A stretch of DNA of 64,000 nt, from the NCBI GenBank assembly GCA_026874595.1, contig CM049320.1, positions 54,257,070-54,321,069 on the forward strand. Reading direction: 5' to 3'. The notes beneath the pieces are model-generated. The model had not been told where the DNA came from and ran no database searches. It saw nothing but the letters and a program-made list of their open reading frames with translations. The position numbers and the translations under genes were made by a program. The first letter of the stretch is position 1, and every line of letters begins with the position of its first letter. Shown piece after piece: positions 15,001 through 28,273 of the stretch. Origin of the DNA: Sipunculus nudus. Lineage: Eukaryota; Annelida; Sipuncula; Golfingiida; Sipunculidae.

Positions 15001-18000
15001 ACAGGGTATTGCGCAATCTACAACAAAGCGCGCGTGCCACATGATTGACACACAGATCGGCAGTGTAATCAGAACGCGGCTGCAAATGTTTCTATCGGCT
15101 TATATCTTGTTCCTTATTTACTTATATATAGATATATATTAGTAACTTCACAAACAAGTGCTCGTAAATTGCAAAACTGAAATAATCTCCGTGTTTCGTG
15201 TGACTGTTACAATGACGAGGTCAACTGCGCGTCAAGGCTCAAGCATGTCGGTAGATATACAGTCTATGACTATGTTTGAAAATTACATGTGCAAAGTTAA
15301 ATTATATTTTTTCATAATTATATTGATTGGTACAATCGCTGTTTTCGTTATGAAAGTGTGAAAATGTATGTTTGAGCACCAAAATTACGTGTTTGTAAAA
15401 AAAAGATAAATTTCGCCCGGGTTCGAACTCACGCTGTTAGTCGCATCATACATACGTAACACCTTTTCTAACCACTGCGCCATTCTGGATAGCTTAACTA
15501 ACCTTGTGTTTATAGGAATATTGCATAAATGTATAAATCGCGCGTGCCCGAAAATACAGTACCAGAAATAAAATTTATTTTGGTTAGACATAGGCCTATA
15601 TGTGTCAGTGCCTCTCAGTCATTTGACTCTTCCCAAATCAGCATTCGCACCAAAATACACATTTTCATTAAGTTCATCATTTACAAATATAGATCTGTAT
15701 TTGAATAAGTTGTAAGTTTTATGCTGGTGTCAGCGTAGACGCTTTGAGAACAGTCCACCGGAGCCATGCCTTAACTACTATCGCGGTCATTTGGATCAGT
15801 GCCCTACTTCACACCTCCCCCGAGTTTTATTATCCCTGTGTTATCCGAAGTCACACCTTCTTCTCAGGTAATTACCACCTAGTCTTGGTACCACTGCAGC
15901 TCTCGGGGCTGCTGGGGTCCCTGTGTATGGCCCTGGCACTGGGGGTGAACATGGGCTTGGCAGCGAATGTGTTAACAGTTCAAGTGTAATCGATTCAGAA
16001 ACGGTCCAAAATTTAAACATTTTATTAATAACTTCTACTGTTTTATAGATTGGAGGTTTTGAGGGAATATAAATATTCCTTCTGAACAATAATTTTAGAT
16101 TTGAAATTATTTTTTAGATTACATAAAACAATTTACACTCAATTTATCGAATTCTTGACAAGAAAAAAAAATATATAAAATGATGTTACTCCAAATATTT
16201 TACCCTAAAACACCTCATTCTTTTTCTTTAACCACAGCATCAGTATATGGTAAGCTTTAAGAAACCACATAATTCTTTCAATCATCAAACAAATAAACGT
16301 ACTTACCTGTCGTCGCCGGAGTTGTTGTCGGGGCAACTGTAGTGGCCGGTGTTGTGGTTGGAGCCACTTGGTAAACACAAAGATATTCAACTTAAAATAA
16401 TCTCCTTGATTATCAGCCAGTACGCATCTTGTTTAATGTTCTGATCAGCATTTCTTTTGCCATTTTCAGATGGCCAGATTGTATGACTAAGTTTCTGTTT
16501 AGGTAATCGTTCCTAGCATATCTGGTATAATTTACAGTTTAGATTAGCATATTTAGACATTAAATGCTTCTCTGAATCTCAAGAATAATGTTTCAAAACG
16601 ACATTTGGCATGAGATCGGATAGTTCCAGAAAGTGTCAACAGGAAAAGATATTTATAAAGCTATGCCTTTCACAGACAAACTTTCTACTCAATAGAAGGG
16701 AGTTGAGTGTTCAAACTCTTTTCTGTTTAAAATTCGCCAATGAGAAAATAGTTTAAATAAAATATAGGACAAATAGACAGAAAAGGAGTAAAGAAATGAT
16801 AAGCCCTATACAGTGTTTAAAATTAGAATTAAATTCCTTTCCTAAATGACATTCAATAACCCGCGAATCTAGGCAGGACTTTCGGAAAGAAAATCCAAAA
16901 ATATGAAATATCTTACAAAGTAAATATATATTTATTTTGGTTATTTCGTTCATTTTGGCACTAAAATATGTGGAGTTGCTGATGGGGAACTGAAGTACCA
17001 GGGTTCCTCGGGTCAGTATTTCCTATAGGTAAATGTGTTTTTAATTATTTGTATGAAATGTGGCACTCGGTCTTATCTAAAATGATAGCAATACGAATTA
17101 TAACTCAAGTGAAGGCTAATTTACGGTGGAACGGATTTTATGGTACGTTTCCAAAATATTAGCTCAAAAACTGATGTCTGAACATATTATAATCTGTGCA
17201 TATCCCTGTCCATTATATCAGTTCGCTCCGGACTATATTTGATTCTAAAGAAGGAAATTTCGTCAAAATACTGATACCCTGCAAATGTTATAACGAATAA
17301 CTTTAATATCACATCTAACGTGTCCTGGCCAAAGAGTTTTTTACAGCAACTTCTACCAAAGAACAAAAACTACCAAGAGGTAGAAAGGGACAAGTTCCCA
17401 GATTCCAATAAATGATTATGCTATTTCTGTGTGAAATGAATAATGGTTTAAGTGACTTAAACCTCTGCTGTTTTTACAGTTCCAGTGTAATCGATTCTGA
17501 AACGGTTCAAAATTTGAACATTTTATAAGTAACTTCTCTTGTATTAAAGATTAGAGGATTTGAGGAAATATAAATATTCCTTCTGAACAATAATTTTAGA
17601 TTTGAAATTATTTTCTAGATTACATAAAACAATTGACACTCAATTTATCGAATTCTTGACAAGAAAAAAGAAATAAAATTATATATCCTCATATCCTCTG
17701 GTGCCATGTTACAATGAAATGAATGGGTACCAAATTTAAGAAAAGACAAAACCCATTTCCTCCATTAATTATTCTCAAATTTACTTATCAACCTCTTAAT
17801 CCAAGAATTTTTAATTGTTATACTTTGGGTTAATAAATGTATCATTTTCAGATCCCCATTTTTGGGAGTAAAATTAGCCGGAAAAAAATGGGGATCTGAA
17901 CCAGTTCTTTTCCATGAACCAAAATCAATCTGAATAGCATTTTCTCAGCCTAACAATATATTCCATTCGGTAGATTTGAAGGGACTGATGAAAGATGAAT

Positions 18001-18321
18001 GAATGGAGAATTTATTAAGCTTATTGTGATTGTTATCCTTCCATTAGGGGCAGTTTTTTTTCTGAGACCACACAGATATTTTTTTATTTATTTTTGGAAA
18101 AAAATATTATTAAATATATTTTGCGACGACGGATTTTTATTTATATCTGATACACTGACCTGTTCATTAGAGCATTTAAGATTTGTTTTTTTTTCTACTT
18201 CATCATTTTCTACATGGTTGCCCTGAGAAGTATCTATTATTAGTAACACAACGGCTTATGTTATGGTGAGGAGTTTTTATCATTGATATTATATTTTGGT
18301 CAATCTCCATAATACACAAAG

Positions 18322-18409
<88 letters not shown>

Positions 18410-21400
18410 ACATCCAAGAAATCAAAGGCTTTTTTTCAACATATATTGTCTTTAGAAAAGCTTTTTGATATTTATACTTTATAAGAGTAAAACTTTATTA
18501 ATATTTTCTCTTATTGTTTTATTTTGTTTTCAATGTTTTTTTTTAATCTATCTTGTCAACTTAGTTTTATAATGTAACTAGCCATAAATTTATCAAATAG
18601 TAAAGATTTTTTTCCCTTTTTTGGCAAAAGGCTAATTATTCCCTAAGTGTGATAGTTCTAAAACTATGATTGAGGGCAATCATAAAATGCTTTTTAAGAT
18701 CATTCCAAAAGTATTTAGAATATTCAGCTTGCAGGCCATCAGATCCAGACGATTTACCATTTGAAAAAAAAAGATTTTAAGCTGTTTTCATCTCCTGTCA
18801 AGTCAGTTGTCCATGAAGTCTTTTGTATTTTCTTCACTTGTAAATTATAACTTTTTATATAAAAAAGAATTGCTGATGTTATATGTTGTATCTGAAGTAT
18901 AAAGTGTTTCATGAAAGTACTTTTCTTCTTGTAAAATATTATTTGGATGTAATTTTATTTACCATTTTTGTTCAAATTGCTCATCAATTTTTTTCCAAAT
19001 TAAAAAAAAATATTTTTGTTGATTCCAACCTTTTCCATACCATCTGACTTTACTTGGATAATAATACCACTTTTTTTGAGTTTCTAATACTTTAAATTCT
19101 ATGTGTCCTTATTCTGAATAATAAGATTTTTTTTTTATTTTATTTAATCTTGTTGTAATCAGATAACTGATTTTTAATGGAATTCTGATTTATGGTACCA
19201 TGACCAAAACTTGTTATCAGTTTTCAAGGATTGTTCCTTGTGTATTAGTTTATTTCCTAAGTATCAGATAAAGTAGCACAACACAGCGTATATGTTCGCA
19301 GAGAAGGGGGATGGGTACTGTAAAGTAAAACCGATTGAATATAATATATAAACTTAAAAGAATGTTATTGAGACACGATTTGCTTTTTCAAATAACAGCG
19401 TTGTCCGTTCATATTCAAAATATCATTACTAAATATACCAAAAAAAAACAAATCCCTTATCGTGCGAGAAAAACGTATGCATCGGGGTAGCCGTTTTTAG
19501 GAATCTTGTCTGCATCGAAGTACTTTTTTCTTTTTGGGTGAAGGCTTATGAAAGTTCGTGAAATCTGAGTTTACAGAATGGATCTACTCACAAGATTAGA
19601 TGGCTCTGGCATGACACTATTGTATGACTACTACAGTCTTACACTGATTTTTAGAATCTTACATTGGTATTATTGCATCCTGTAATGGATGGTTGTGTGA
19701 TGAGTGTGCATTTTGTGTGCGTGCTTGTCTAAATATCACATCGGGAAGCTTTCAAGAAATTTCAATAATGTATGTTGAATGGGCAATGGGACCATGGCAT
19801 ATTAGAATTTTGGGATCAGTCAGTTAGAAAAATTATATGAAATCTAATGGAATTTTATTGTAGGAAGGTTATAGCTTTAACAACGTTTAGCTAGGTTTTC
19901 TATCGGATCAATTTACGAAGTGCTGATTCGGGTGAGAGTAGATACAGACATAGGCAGAGTGTAGGCTGTGGTAATCTTTTAAACACATTTTAACATACTG
20001 TGTTGACACAAAAGTATATTTCAAAACGAACATCTCTTTCAGGACGTATGACATGTTACTGGTATGAGTTGAAGTAAACCATTTAAATGGGCATGCTCAG
20101 ACCTATCGCAGAGAATAAAATTGATATCATATTTGAATTTATTTGTTTAAACAAAACTGAAGGTTTTAAGGGAAAGCTAAGTTAAATAATTTTTCATATT
20201 ACACACATTTCAGTGAAGATCTATTTTTAAGCAGCAGCTTTCTTACCAGGACAGGTAAGGTGGCCTTTCAATAAAATATCTATGAAGCCAGTTAATTAGT
20301 TAATTAAGTAAGATGTGTATGGTATTATTGTACCGGTGATCTAACCAAAAAACAATGAGTCTGTTTGTAATAATGCTAACAACTTCAGATATATCTAGGA
20401 ACTGCGATTGACCATGCATTAACGCTATTTTCTCAGTTACAAAACAAATATTGGAATATTTCTTTTTGGAATTTTCCTAATGAAACCTTCATATTATAAA
20501 AGTGCTAGTATAAATGTAAACAGAAAACTTTTCTTATAAACTTCAATTAATTAGCATCACCTGTCAATTTTAAATGTTATTCTATAAATGTGAGTTTTGT
20601 AAATTATTATTTTTTTCCTCTGGTCCAAAAAGAGTGGACATTTTAAAAAGATGAAATGAGGCTCTTTTTTATTTACCCTTTTGAGATCTATCATTTGCTC
20701 TCATTGTATTACATACCAGGCTCTGTCATAGTGAGAGCAATTGTTCAATTTGCTCTCAACAATAAAGGGGTTTTATTTTTAAATCTTTTTGAGTTTTACC
20801 GATCAATAATTTGATATCATCTTATCATTTTTTATAACCTCAGATTATTTTAAAATTATTTTAAATTTATTTTTGTAATAGCAGGGCCCAACTCGAGTAA
20901 TTTGGTATGATAATGTCAGATAATTAATATTTTTTTGTTGTTGTAAAAGTCCGTAAATAACCAAATCTAGTGTTTATCAATCAGTGCAAGTTAATTCCAT
21001 AGTACTGTAAATAACAAATGGAACTGATGCATGATAGTGACATCTTCCACTTCTTTTTCATATGAAAAAGGTATGGCATATTTGATTTTTAAATCAAACA
21101 AAGCGTTTTTAATACCTTATACCTTCGCAGAATAACAATTTCGTTAATTATCATTGCATAAGTACTAACGTTTCATCATATCTATAGTTGTCTTCCATGA
21201 AAATACAAATATCACCGAGATAAAACAATTCGTTTTATTATCGGCCAGCATACATCAGGTTAAATATTGTCACAAGTAAATAATTCTCTTTGTCATGAGT
21301 GCGTGTGAACTCATAAACCCAACCATAGTGAATGTGCGGGTTACAAACCAGAGCTGTAGTGAAGGTACGAGTGATGTATGGTATCATACCCGAGTTGTTG

Positions 21401-24400
21401 TGAACGTACGAGTAATGTACACGAGTCGTAGTGAATGATTATTGTCACAAAAAAACTTTGTGCTTTGTCGCACCTGTATATCCGCGAAGTTTCAAAATGT
21501 GCATGATCACATGACTCCGTTCCATATAAAAAGGATGTTGCTAAACTTTAGATCAGAGCTACACAGAACACAATGTCGAGATATTGTCTCAGTAGTCTAT
21601 TCGAATAACCTGGACAAAAAGTATGTACAAGATTGTTGTGAATAGTAATAATGATTATAGGTGTACAGTAAGCATGTTTTAGCAATAACACGTGCAAATG
21701 TGTAAATTATACCTCCTAAAACATGAAATATGATCGTTAAGAAGATAAATGTTATTTGTATAAGCGAAATCCAAATATGTGTTTGAATATTAAGGTCAGT
21801 ATCTGACAGAAACCACGAATATAGTGTATATTTTGTTATAATCGTTCAAGATAAGTTATCTTACGATATATGAATATAACTTATTGGAACGACGTATCTA
21901 AGGCCTATCGACGAAACAGTGTATGGCTTATACAATATACATATGTATATAACTACCTCACTAGCAAAGTAACGATTTCATGGTTAAACTCCACGGTGAT
22001 CAAGATAGACTCCAGATAAGGGTACTAGCAAATTTGAGTTTCCAAGCAGAGCAGGATCATGGAAAAATGCTGATGATTTGAGTATTGTTAGATATCAAAT
22101 TCATGTTATATATGTGTGATCTTCTGTTAGCAATATGATCGTTCAATATGATTCAAAATGTTATTTTTATATGTAAAAGCATAGTTATATTTATTATGTT
22201 AGCAACAGGCCGCATGGTTAAGAAGAAATACAGTTTTTGGCCTACGCTGTATAGACAAAAGTCACGAGAAAGACAACGTGTTACGCCAAACATCAGGCCC
22301 CCTAGGACAGGTCAGCTCAGGTGGTTCCTCGGAGAGCGGTATACAGGAAACCTGGAGTGCCAGGTTCCAAGGGGTAGCAACTTTTTTTTTTTAATTCTCG
22401 CGACAGTGGTCGCGGACGAAAAGTGAAGCGTTTAGAAAGAGAGACTGCAGAAACAAGAATGTTCTGTGATCATATAGATAGAAGCTATGAAGTCCTCTGA
22501 GTTAAACAAATCAACGCTGCGGAAATTTGCTACAGTTAGATATGAGCACTGTCTGTAAATTGAAAAGTGAACGGTCGTCTGGGATATTGTGGGAACGTAA
22601 CAAGTATAATAATCGACCGCGGCGGGACCATTTAAAGCCGTAACCCCCCTGAGTACTGCAAACCACCAGGCCGTGCAAGTTATACATCGACCAAGAACAT
22701 ATTACTTAGAATATGGCTACTATAGAATAGACGAGCAGGTAATTAAGGATAAGCAAGGAACCAAATTTTACATAGTCCGTTCGAATAATGTAGAATTGCA
22801 TAATTCCACTGGATTATGAGTCAAGACGGAGTTTCGTGACACACCATGTGGGAGAGGGCATGTCGGGGGCTGCCAACATTTGAGAACAGCGTTGATCAGG
22901 CAAACAGAGATAAAGGCCAGATAGGATAATTACCCTAAATGTAACAGTGTATGTGATAGAGTTAAAGGCTTCTAACGTCAATGCTAAAAACACTGTTATT
23001 GGGGCACATCAGCCTTTTTATTGGCATATCGGGAGGTTCCCCAAGCAGAAGAAAATCTGGGAGGGGGATCCAGGCTTACCGATCCCCCCCCCCCCCCATT
23101 TCTACCGTCGTAACTTTTTTAGGGTTTCAGACTATTTTTTGCGGGGTTAGCTCCCTTTTCTGGAACTGGGGACCTTTCATAGGTTCTGTAATCAGTTCTC
23201 CTGGGTTGGACCCCCCCCCCCCCCGGCCCCCTTTTCTTTACCCTACTGGCCACTGCCAAAGCATGTATAGGGCTTCCTCCATTCTATGGCAGAGCGGTAT
23301 GAGGCCTTGTGCTGGTTTTCAGGGAACTAAGGACAGAGTAAGCAATTCAAGAGAAAAGAAACACGTACCAGTACGTGCTAGACCTGACGAATAGCTGAGG
23401 TTGTGACAAGATTGAACATGAGATTGTTACAACCACTAAACAGACAATATAGGTTAAGGCATACCTTGGAACATACTAGGTATGTCCCTGAGAGAATAGA
23501 GAAGGAGATCATTGATACGCTAGGTATATGGGTGATTGAACTTTGAAACTCAACGAATGATTCTTGCTTGCACCTCGTAAGAAAGAAATATCTCACAAAT
23601 CGGATCTCCATAGATTACCTTTGAGTTAATGTTGTGAACAGGTTCGAAAGTGAACCAATGCTGCATGCTGACGATTTCAAGGCTAAACTTCATTAAGATC
23701 AAGTATGTGCAAAGATAGACTTGAGTAAAGGGTAATGGCAAGTTCAAGTTGCCAAGGTGAGCAGGATAACCAAAGCATTTTCAACATCCAAAAAAGTAAT
23801 TAAGTCCCTACGATGCCGTATGGCTTAGACGTTAGCGCCTTCAAATTTAACCTCCTGCTGCGAAATCTGCTACAGGGGTAGTTTATATGAATATTTTTTT
23901 TTTTACAATGACGTTTGGGAACACACACCCGCACATGCAAATGTTTTAGACTTTATTTAGGCGGCATACTATAGAGGCAGATCCGACGGTAAGTCCGCTA
24001 GAATACTATGTAGATTATGGAAAGGTATACTTTGCCGGCCACGAACTGAGTGAATGTTAGGTTCAGGTGGCAAGTGAGAGGCTGGTAAAGATTTGAGACG
24101 CCTCACAACCCAGTACCAAAAAAAAATTAGATCGGTTATTGGCTTAGATATTATTGGAAATTCATAGTTGCAGTACTACTAAGGAATGCCAACTGTCGGT
24201 ATTCGATTTGAGCGCACAAGTAATTCACGTTCTTCCAAACACTGTAAAACGCCGCTTACCCAAGTTCCGATTTTGAGTTTTCCGGGATTCGGAAGTGCTA
24301 TTCATTTTTCATACTGACAAGTCAGACACCGGGGTCGATATAGTATTGCTATAAAACTACTGTGATTGGAAATTCACAGTAGCTCCTTAGGGCCAGTATA

Positions 24401-25864
24401 TATCTATGAGAAGCGGGCTACTTTGAATACTGCAGAACAGAAGAACTGGACAATAAAGACGTTCTTTGATTTTATATATTCCTTTCTGAAATTTCCATGC
24501 GAACGAAAACTTTTTACTTTAAACCACTTCCAATAAAATCAGAAACAGAATTAACCTCCAAAGTTAAAAATAACGAAAGATGGTATGTGGTATCTTCTAT
24601 TTAATTAGAACAATTTACTACGATAGCAAATGCAATGAATATCCATTGTAAAAAAATTAATTGGTATGGAAAGAAGAATACATAAGTTTCCAAAAAGACA
24701 TTTCTTATAAATATTTGAGTATCATTTTATTGCATACTATTATACTTCCAAACATGGGTTAATCGATTAAAGATGGTGCCTGCTTCGGTCTCTCCATGGG
24801 AGAGGGATGGCACCTTCGTTACTTTTAGATAAAAAAATGTGATATCGTTCCCCTAGATTTACCACTTTGGCATGTGTTCAAATGACAATGATATGTTATA
24901 CTTTTACACATAATTAATTTAGTTATTATAATTCTTAATACACGCCTGTCATCGACCTGGTTTGGACAGCTGTAATTGCTGGTGTTATAGTCGGGGCCAC
25001 TAGGTATAAACAAATATAATATATATATATAAATTATCTGTTAGATTATAAGACAACATATATAAAAATATTATGATACAAATTTTAATGTAAATACACA
25101 TTGGTCGGGCATAAATCAATATGTTTGATAATCAGGCACAACGCATGAGTTTAAATATTAAAATCAGTGTATGTTTTCTGTTTTCGAGTGAAAGGTTTTT
25201 ATGCCCGGGTTTTTCTTGACTAAATTATACCTTACAAAACCACTTATCAGTAAGGCATATTCTAACTGCATTAAAAGCTTAAAAATATGGGGTAAACATT
25301 AACAGTTATTTGTATTAGTTTATAAAAAAAGTTTAGGATATATTGAGAACTGTTGAGCTATATATCACCTAGAAACAAATTACATGGAATACTGCAGAAT
25401 AGAAGAACACGGTAATAACGAAAGTGCCGTTAGTAACAACCAACTTTACATAGTTTGAGTCGTTTTGAAAACTTACAGATTTGCAGAAAATGTAAAGACG
25501 TAGTTTCGTCAAAAAGAGTCATAGATACCATGTGAGAGAGAGCGCATTAAGCAAAGTCATTAGGCAAATAAAATTAATCAAATCATTGAAGTATATTATT
25601 CCCATAGCCAATGTATAGTTTGGATATAATGTGTTGCCTACAATGCGCCCCGATTCGAAAAGGGCTTTTCGTTGATCCTCGTATAATTAAATATGAGTTA
25701 TTATACAAACGTGTGCACGTGCGAAAACAGTTTCATCTGTTGCGACTCAAATTCATTGTACTATCGACCACGTATTTTTTCAAGGAAGCTTTGATAATGG
25801 CTAATACCTTGGAGAGATTAAATCTGTGTACGACATAAGAAAGACTTTGGGCAAACTGGGGTTA

Positions 25865-25922
<58 letters not shown>

Positions 25923-28231
25923 ATACTATATACACAACTCAAGTGTATCATATATTAAATAGATTTACTTTAAAGAAAAAGCCCGCGTAGCAGTCATAGT
26001 AATCTCACATTTGTATTGATGATGCACAATACATATAAATAAGTTTCATATACAGCCAGAGTAACACTTTGAATAAATATATAAATAATCTTGTAATTTA
26101 TGATATTAATAATGATACAATTCAAACTAAAAGTAAAAGTGTATAGAAAAACTTACCTGTTTTGTTTAGCTAAATAAATAATCCTGTAATTTATGATATT
26201 AATAATGATACAATTCAAACTAAAGTAAAAGTGTATAGACAAACTTACCTGTTTCGTTTGCGCATTGTTCTGGAATTACAAACGGGTTAGATATGAGATA
26301 ATAAATTGCATTAATGTATAATATATTTGGTTGCCCTAGAAGAAGACTCGGCCTCGAATATTCATTACCTGGAAGAAAAGAACTGGGCGAATGATATAGG
26401 TCTTATCCGATGACAAAGGGTGACAAATTTTTTTTTTTATAAAATAAGGTGATTCAGCAAAAAAAAAAAAAGGCTGAGATATTAAAGTTGCCAGACATCT
26501 TTAAATCTAGGCAATAACATCTTTTATCTTCGAAATATATGTAAAATACCTACGGGACTTAAAATGAAAACAATTAATATCTCTATTGAAATCCAGATAC
26601 ACTTTTTTTACTGCAAGTGGTGGCGATGTATTTTGTAAAGACACAAATTTAGGTAAGATACCGAAGGATCAGGTATTACAAACAGTCAAATAATATGTCT
26701 GATAATGCCAATAAAGGAAAACAAAAAGTAAATTCACCAAAGCATTTCACCTGTTATCTCAAATAGGTGGCTGTTAAAGTTATGGCCAAGGAATATGCCT
26801 GTAACATTTTACGCTATCAGCCCCTACGGTTTTTGGGATATGTTTTTACTAGACTAACATTAAGTATTCAGACACCTGAGATCGTTATCTTTCGTGACTG
26901 GTAACATTTATATTTGCCCTTTCAAAATTAACCATATCAAGTCCAACACTTTTAATTTCGCGGACCATTTTAGTAGTCTACCTCCTACTCCTAGAGATTA
27001 ATAAAGTAAAACACGTTGAATTAATTGAATCTATAATACTCACTATCAAGACAGCATTCGAAGTTGATGTGCGATGCGAGAATCCGTAGATACGCATCTA
27101 GGAATAGATCAGGTGGGAGCAAGTTTTGTGAGCAGATCCCCTGTGATGCATCATTGCATTCTTTGACGATTTTCCTCAACTGTTGAAGGGAACATTACAA
27201 TACTAACGTTATAACATTACTCCTGGTACTCGAATTTCAGAAAAAGAAAATCTACTTACTCTCGATATAACCATAGAATATTGATGCAGTGGATGATATG
27301 GGGTTGACAAATTATTTTAAGAAGCACCTGATCTCTAGATCACATTTTTCTTTCTGGTGTAGGTAAAGAATTTTACTACTGGCCCCAGGTATCTAATAAT
27401 ATCGATAATATTCAGAAAATGTTCACTTTAAGGTTACAAAAAGGTGCACATTTTGAACATATTTAATCTACAGAATAGTAAGACTTAACCTTAGTCTATC
27501 TTGTTCCCTTTGACTCGACCAACGCTTCATTTCTATGTAATTTTTGTCAGTAAATATATTTCTATTCTTGATTCTACTCGTCAAGACGCATAAAAACAGA
27601 AAGTAGGCTAGCCACCATTTCTCAGGATAGACGGATTGCATCGCACTACAGGTCCACACGATTAATTTTCCCGACAATCACCAGATTCTAGAAAACACGA
27701 ACTAATCGTATTTGTCTATATCCTAATATCTGTCATTTTCAAATAATTTACAAATTGTACAATCTTTGTTAGATTTTACTCTGAATGTTTCAATGGGTAA
27801 CCTCTTCATTTCCGAACAACTTCCGGACAACCGGCTCTTGATGAACCGTGTTAATTGGTAATGCTAATGCTAAAACCTCCAACCTGCATACAAGGGTGAA
27901 GCTATAACACTTTGCACACTAATATAAACGGGTTTGGTTTATGTCCATGGCCAGTGATAACACATGTAGGATTAGAAGTATTTACCTTTTCCATGTTCAA
28001 ACAACCACCTTCTTCAAACAGCTTGCGCAGTTTACATTCAACACAAGTACAAAATACAGTCATCTGAAACAAATTCAATGTATATGTTGGGTTATGTTGT
28101 ATATAACTATAATATACACATATAGATGTATGAGTAGCCATGCTGGTTCATTATTTAATAGATGGAAAGGGTATTCACAGAAAAGTGGTTCACTGCCAGT
28201 TCACTGTGTATACCCTTTCCATCTATAATAT

Positions 28232-28273
<42 letters not shown>

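Larger units (their letters stand above)
14094..17690 (-). repeat. Second block of 1.44 kb units (copies 4-5)
   Basis: 14094-14495 plus 15976-16640 form one unit split by a transposon; 16641-17690 is a further unit that stops before its exon. The left edge at 14093 is a deletion joining the exon donor (actaacctgtc) directly to mid-unit sequence, removing that exon. Confidence 0.75.

Noticed and set aside
15412-15490. A genuine tRNA gene
   Set aside because: A- and B-box-like motifs are present but the acceptor stem does not pair convincingly and the module lies inside a transposon.
27902-28141. Minus-strand 79-codon frame as an intact gene
   Set aside because: Only its middle part is coding: it is gene A exon 6 with intron read-through on both sides.
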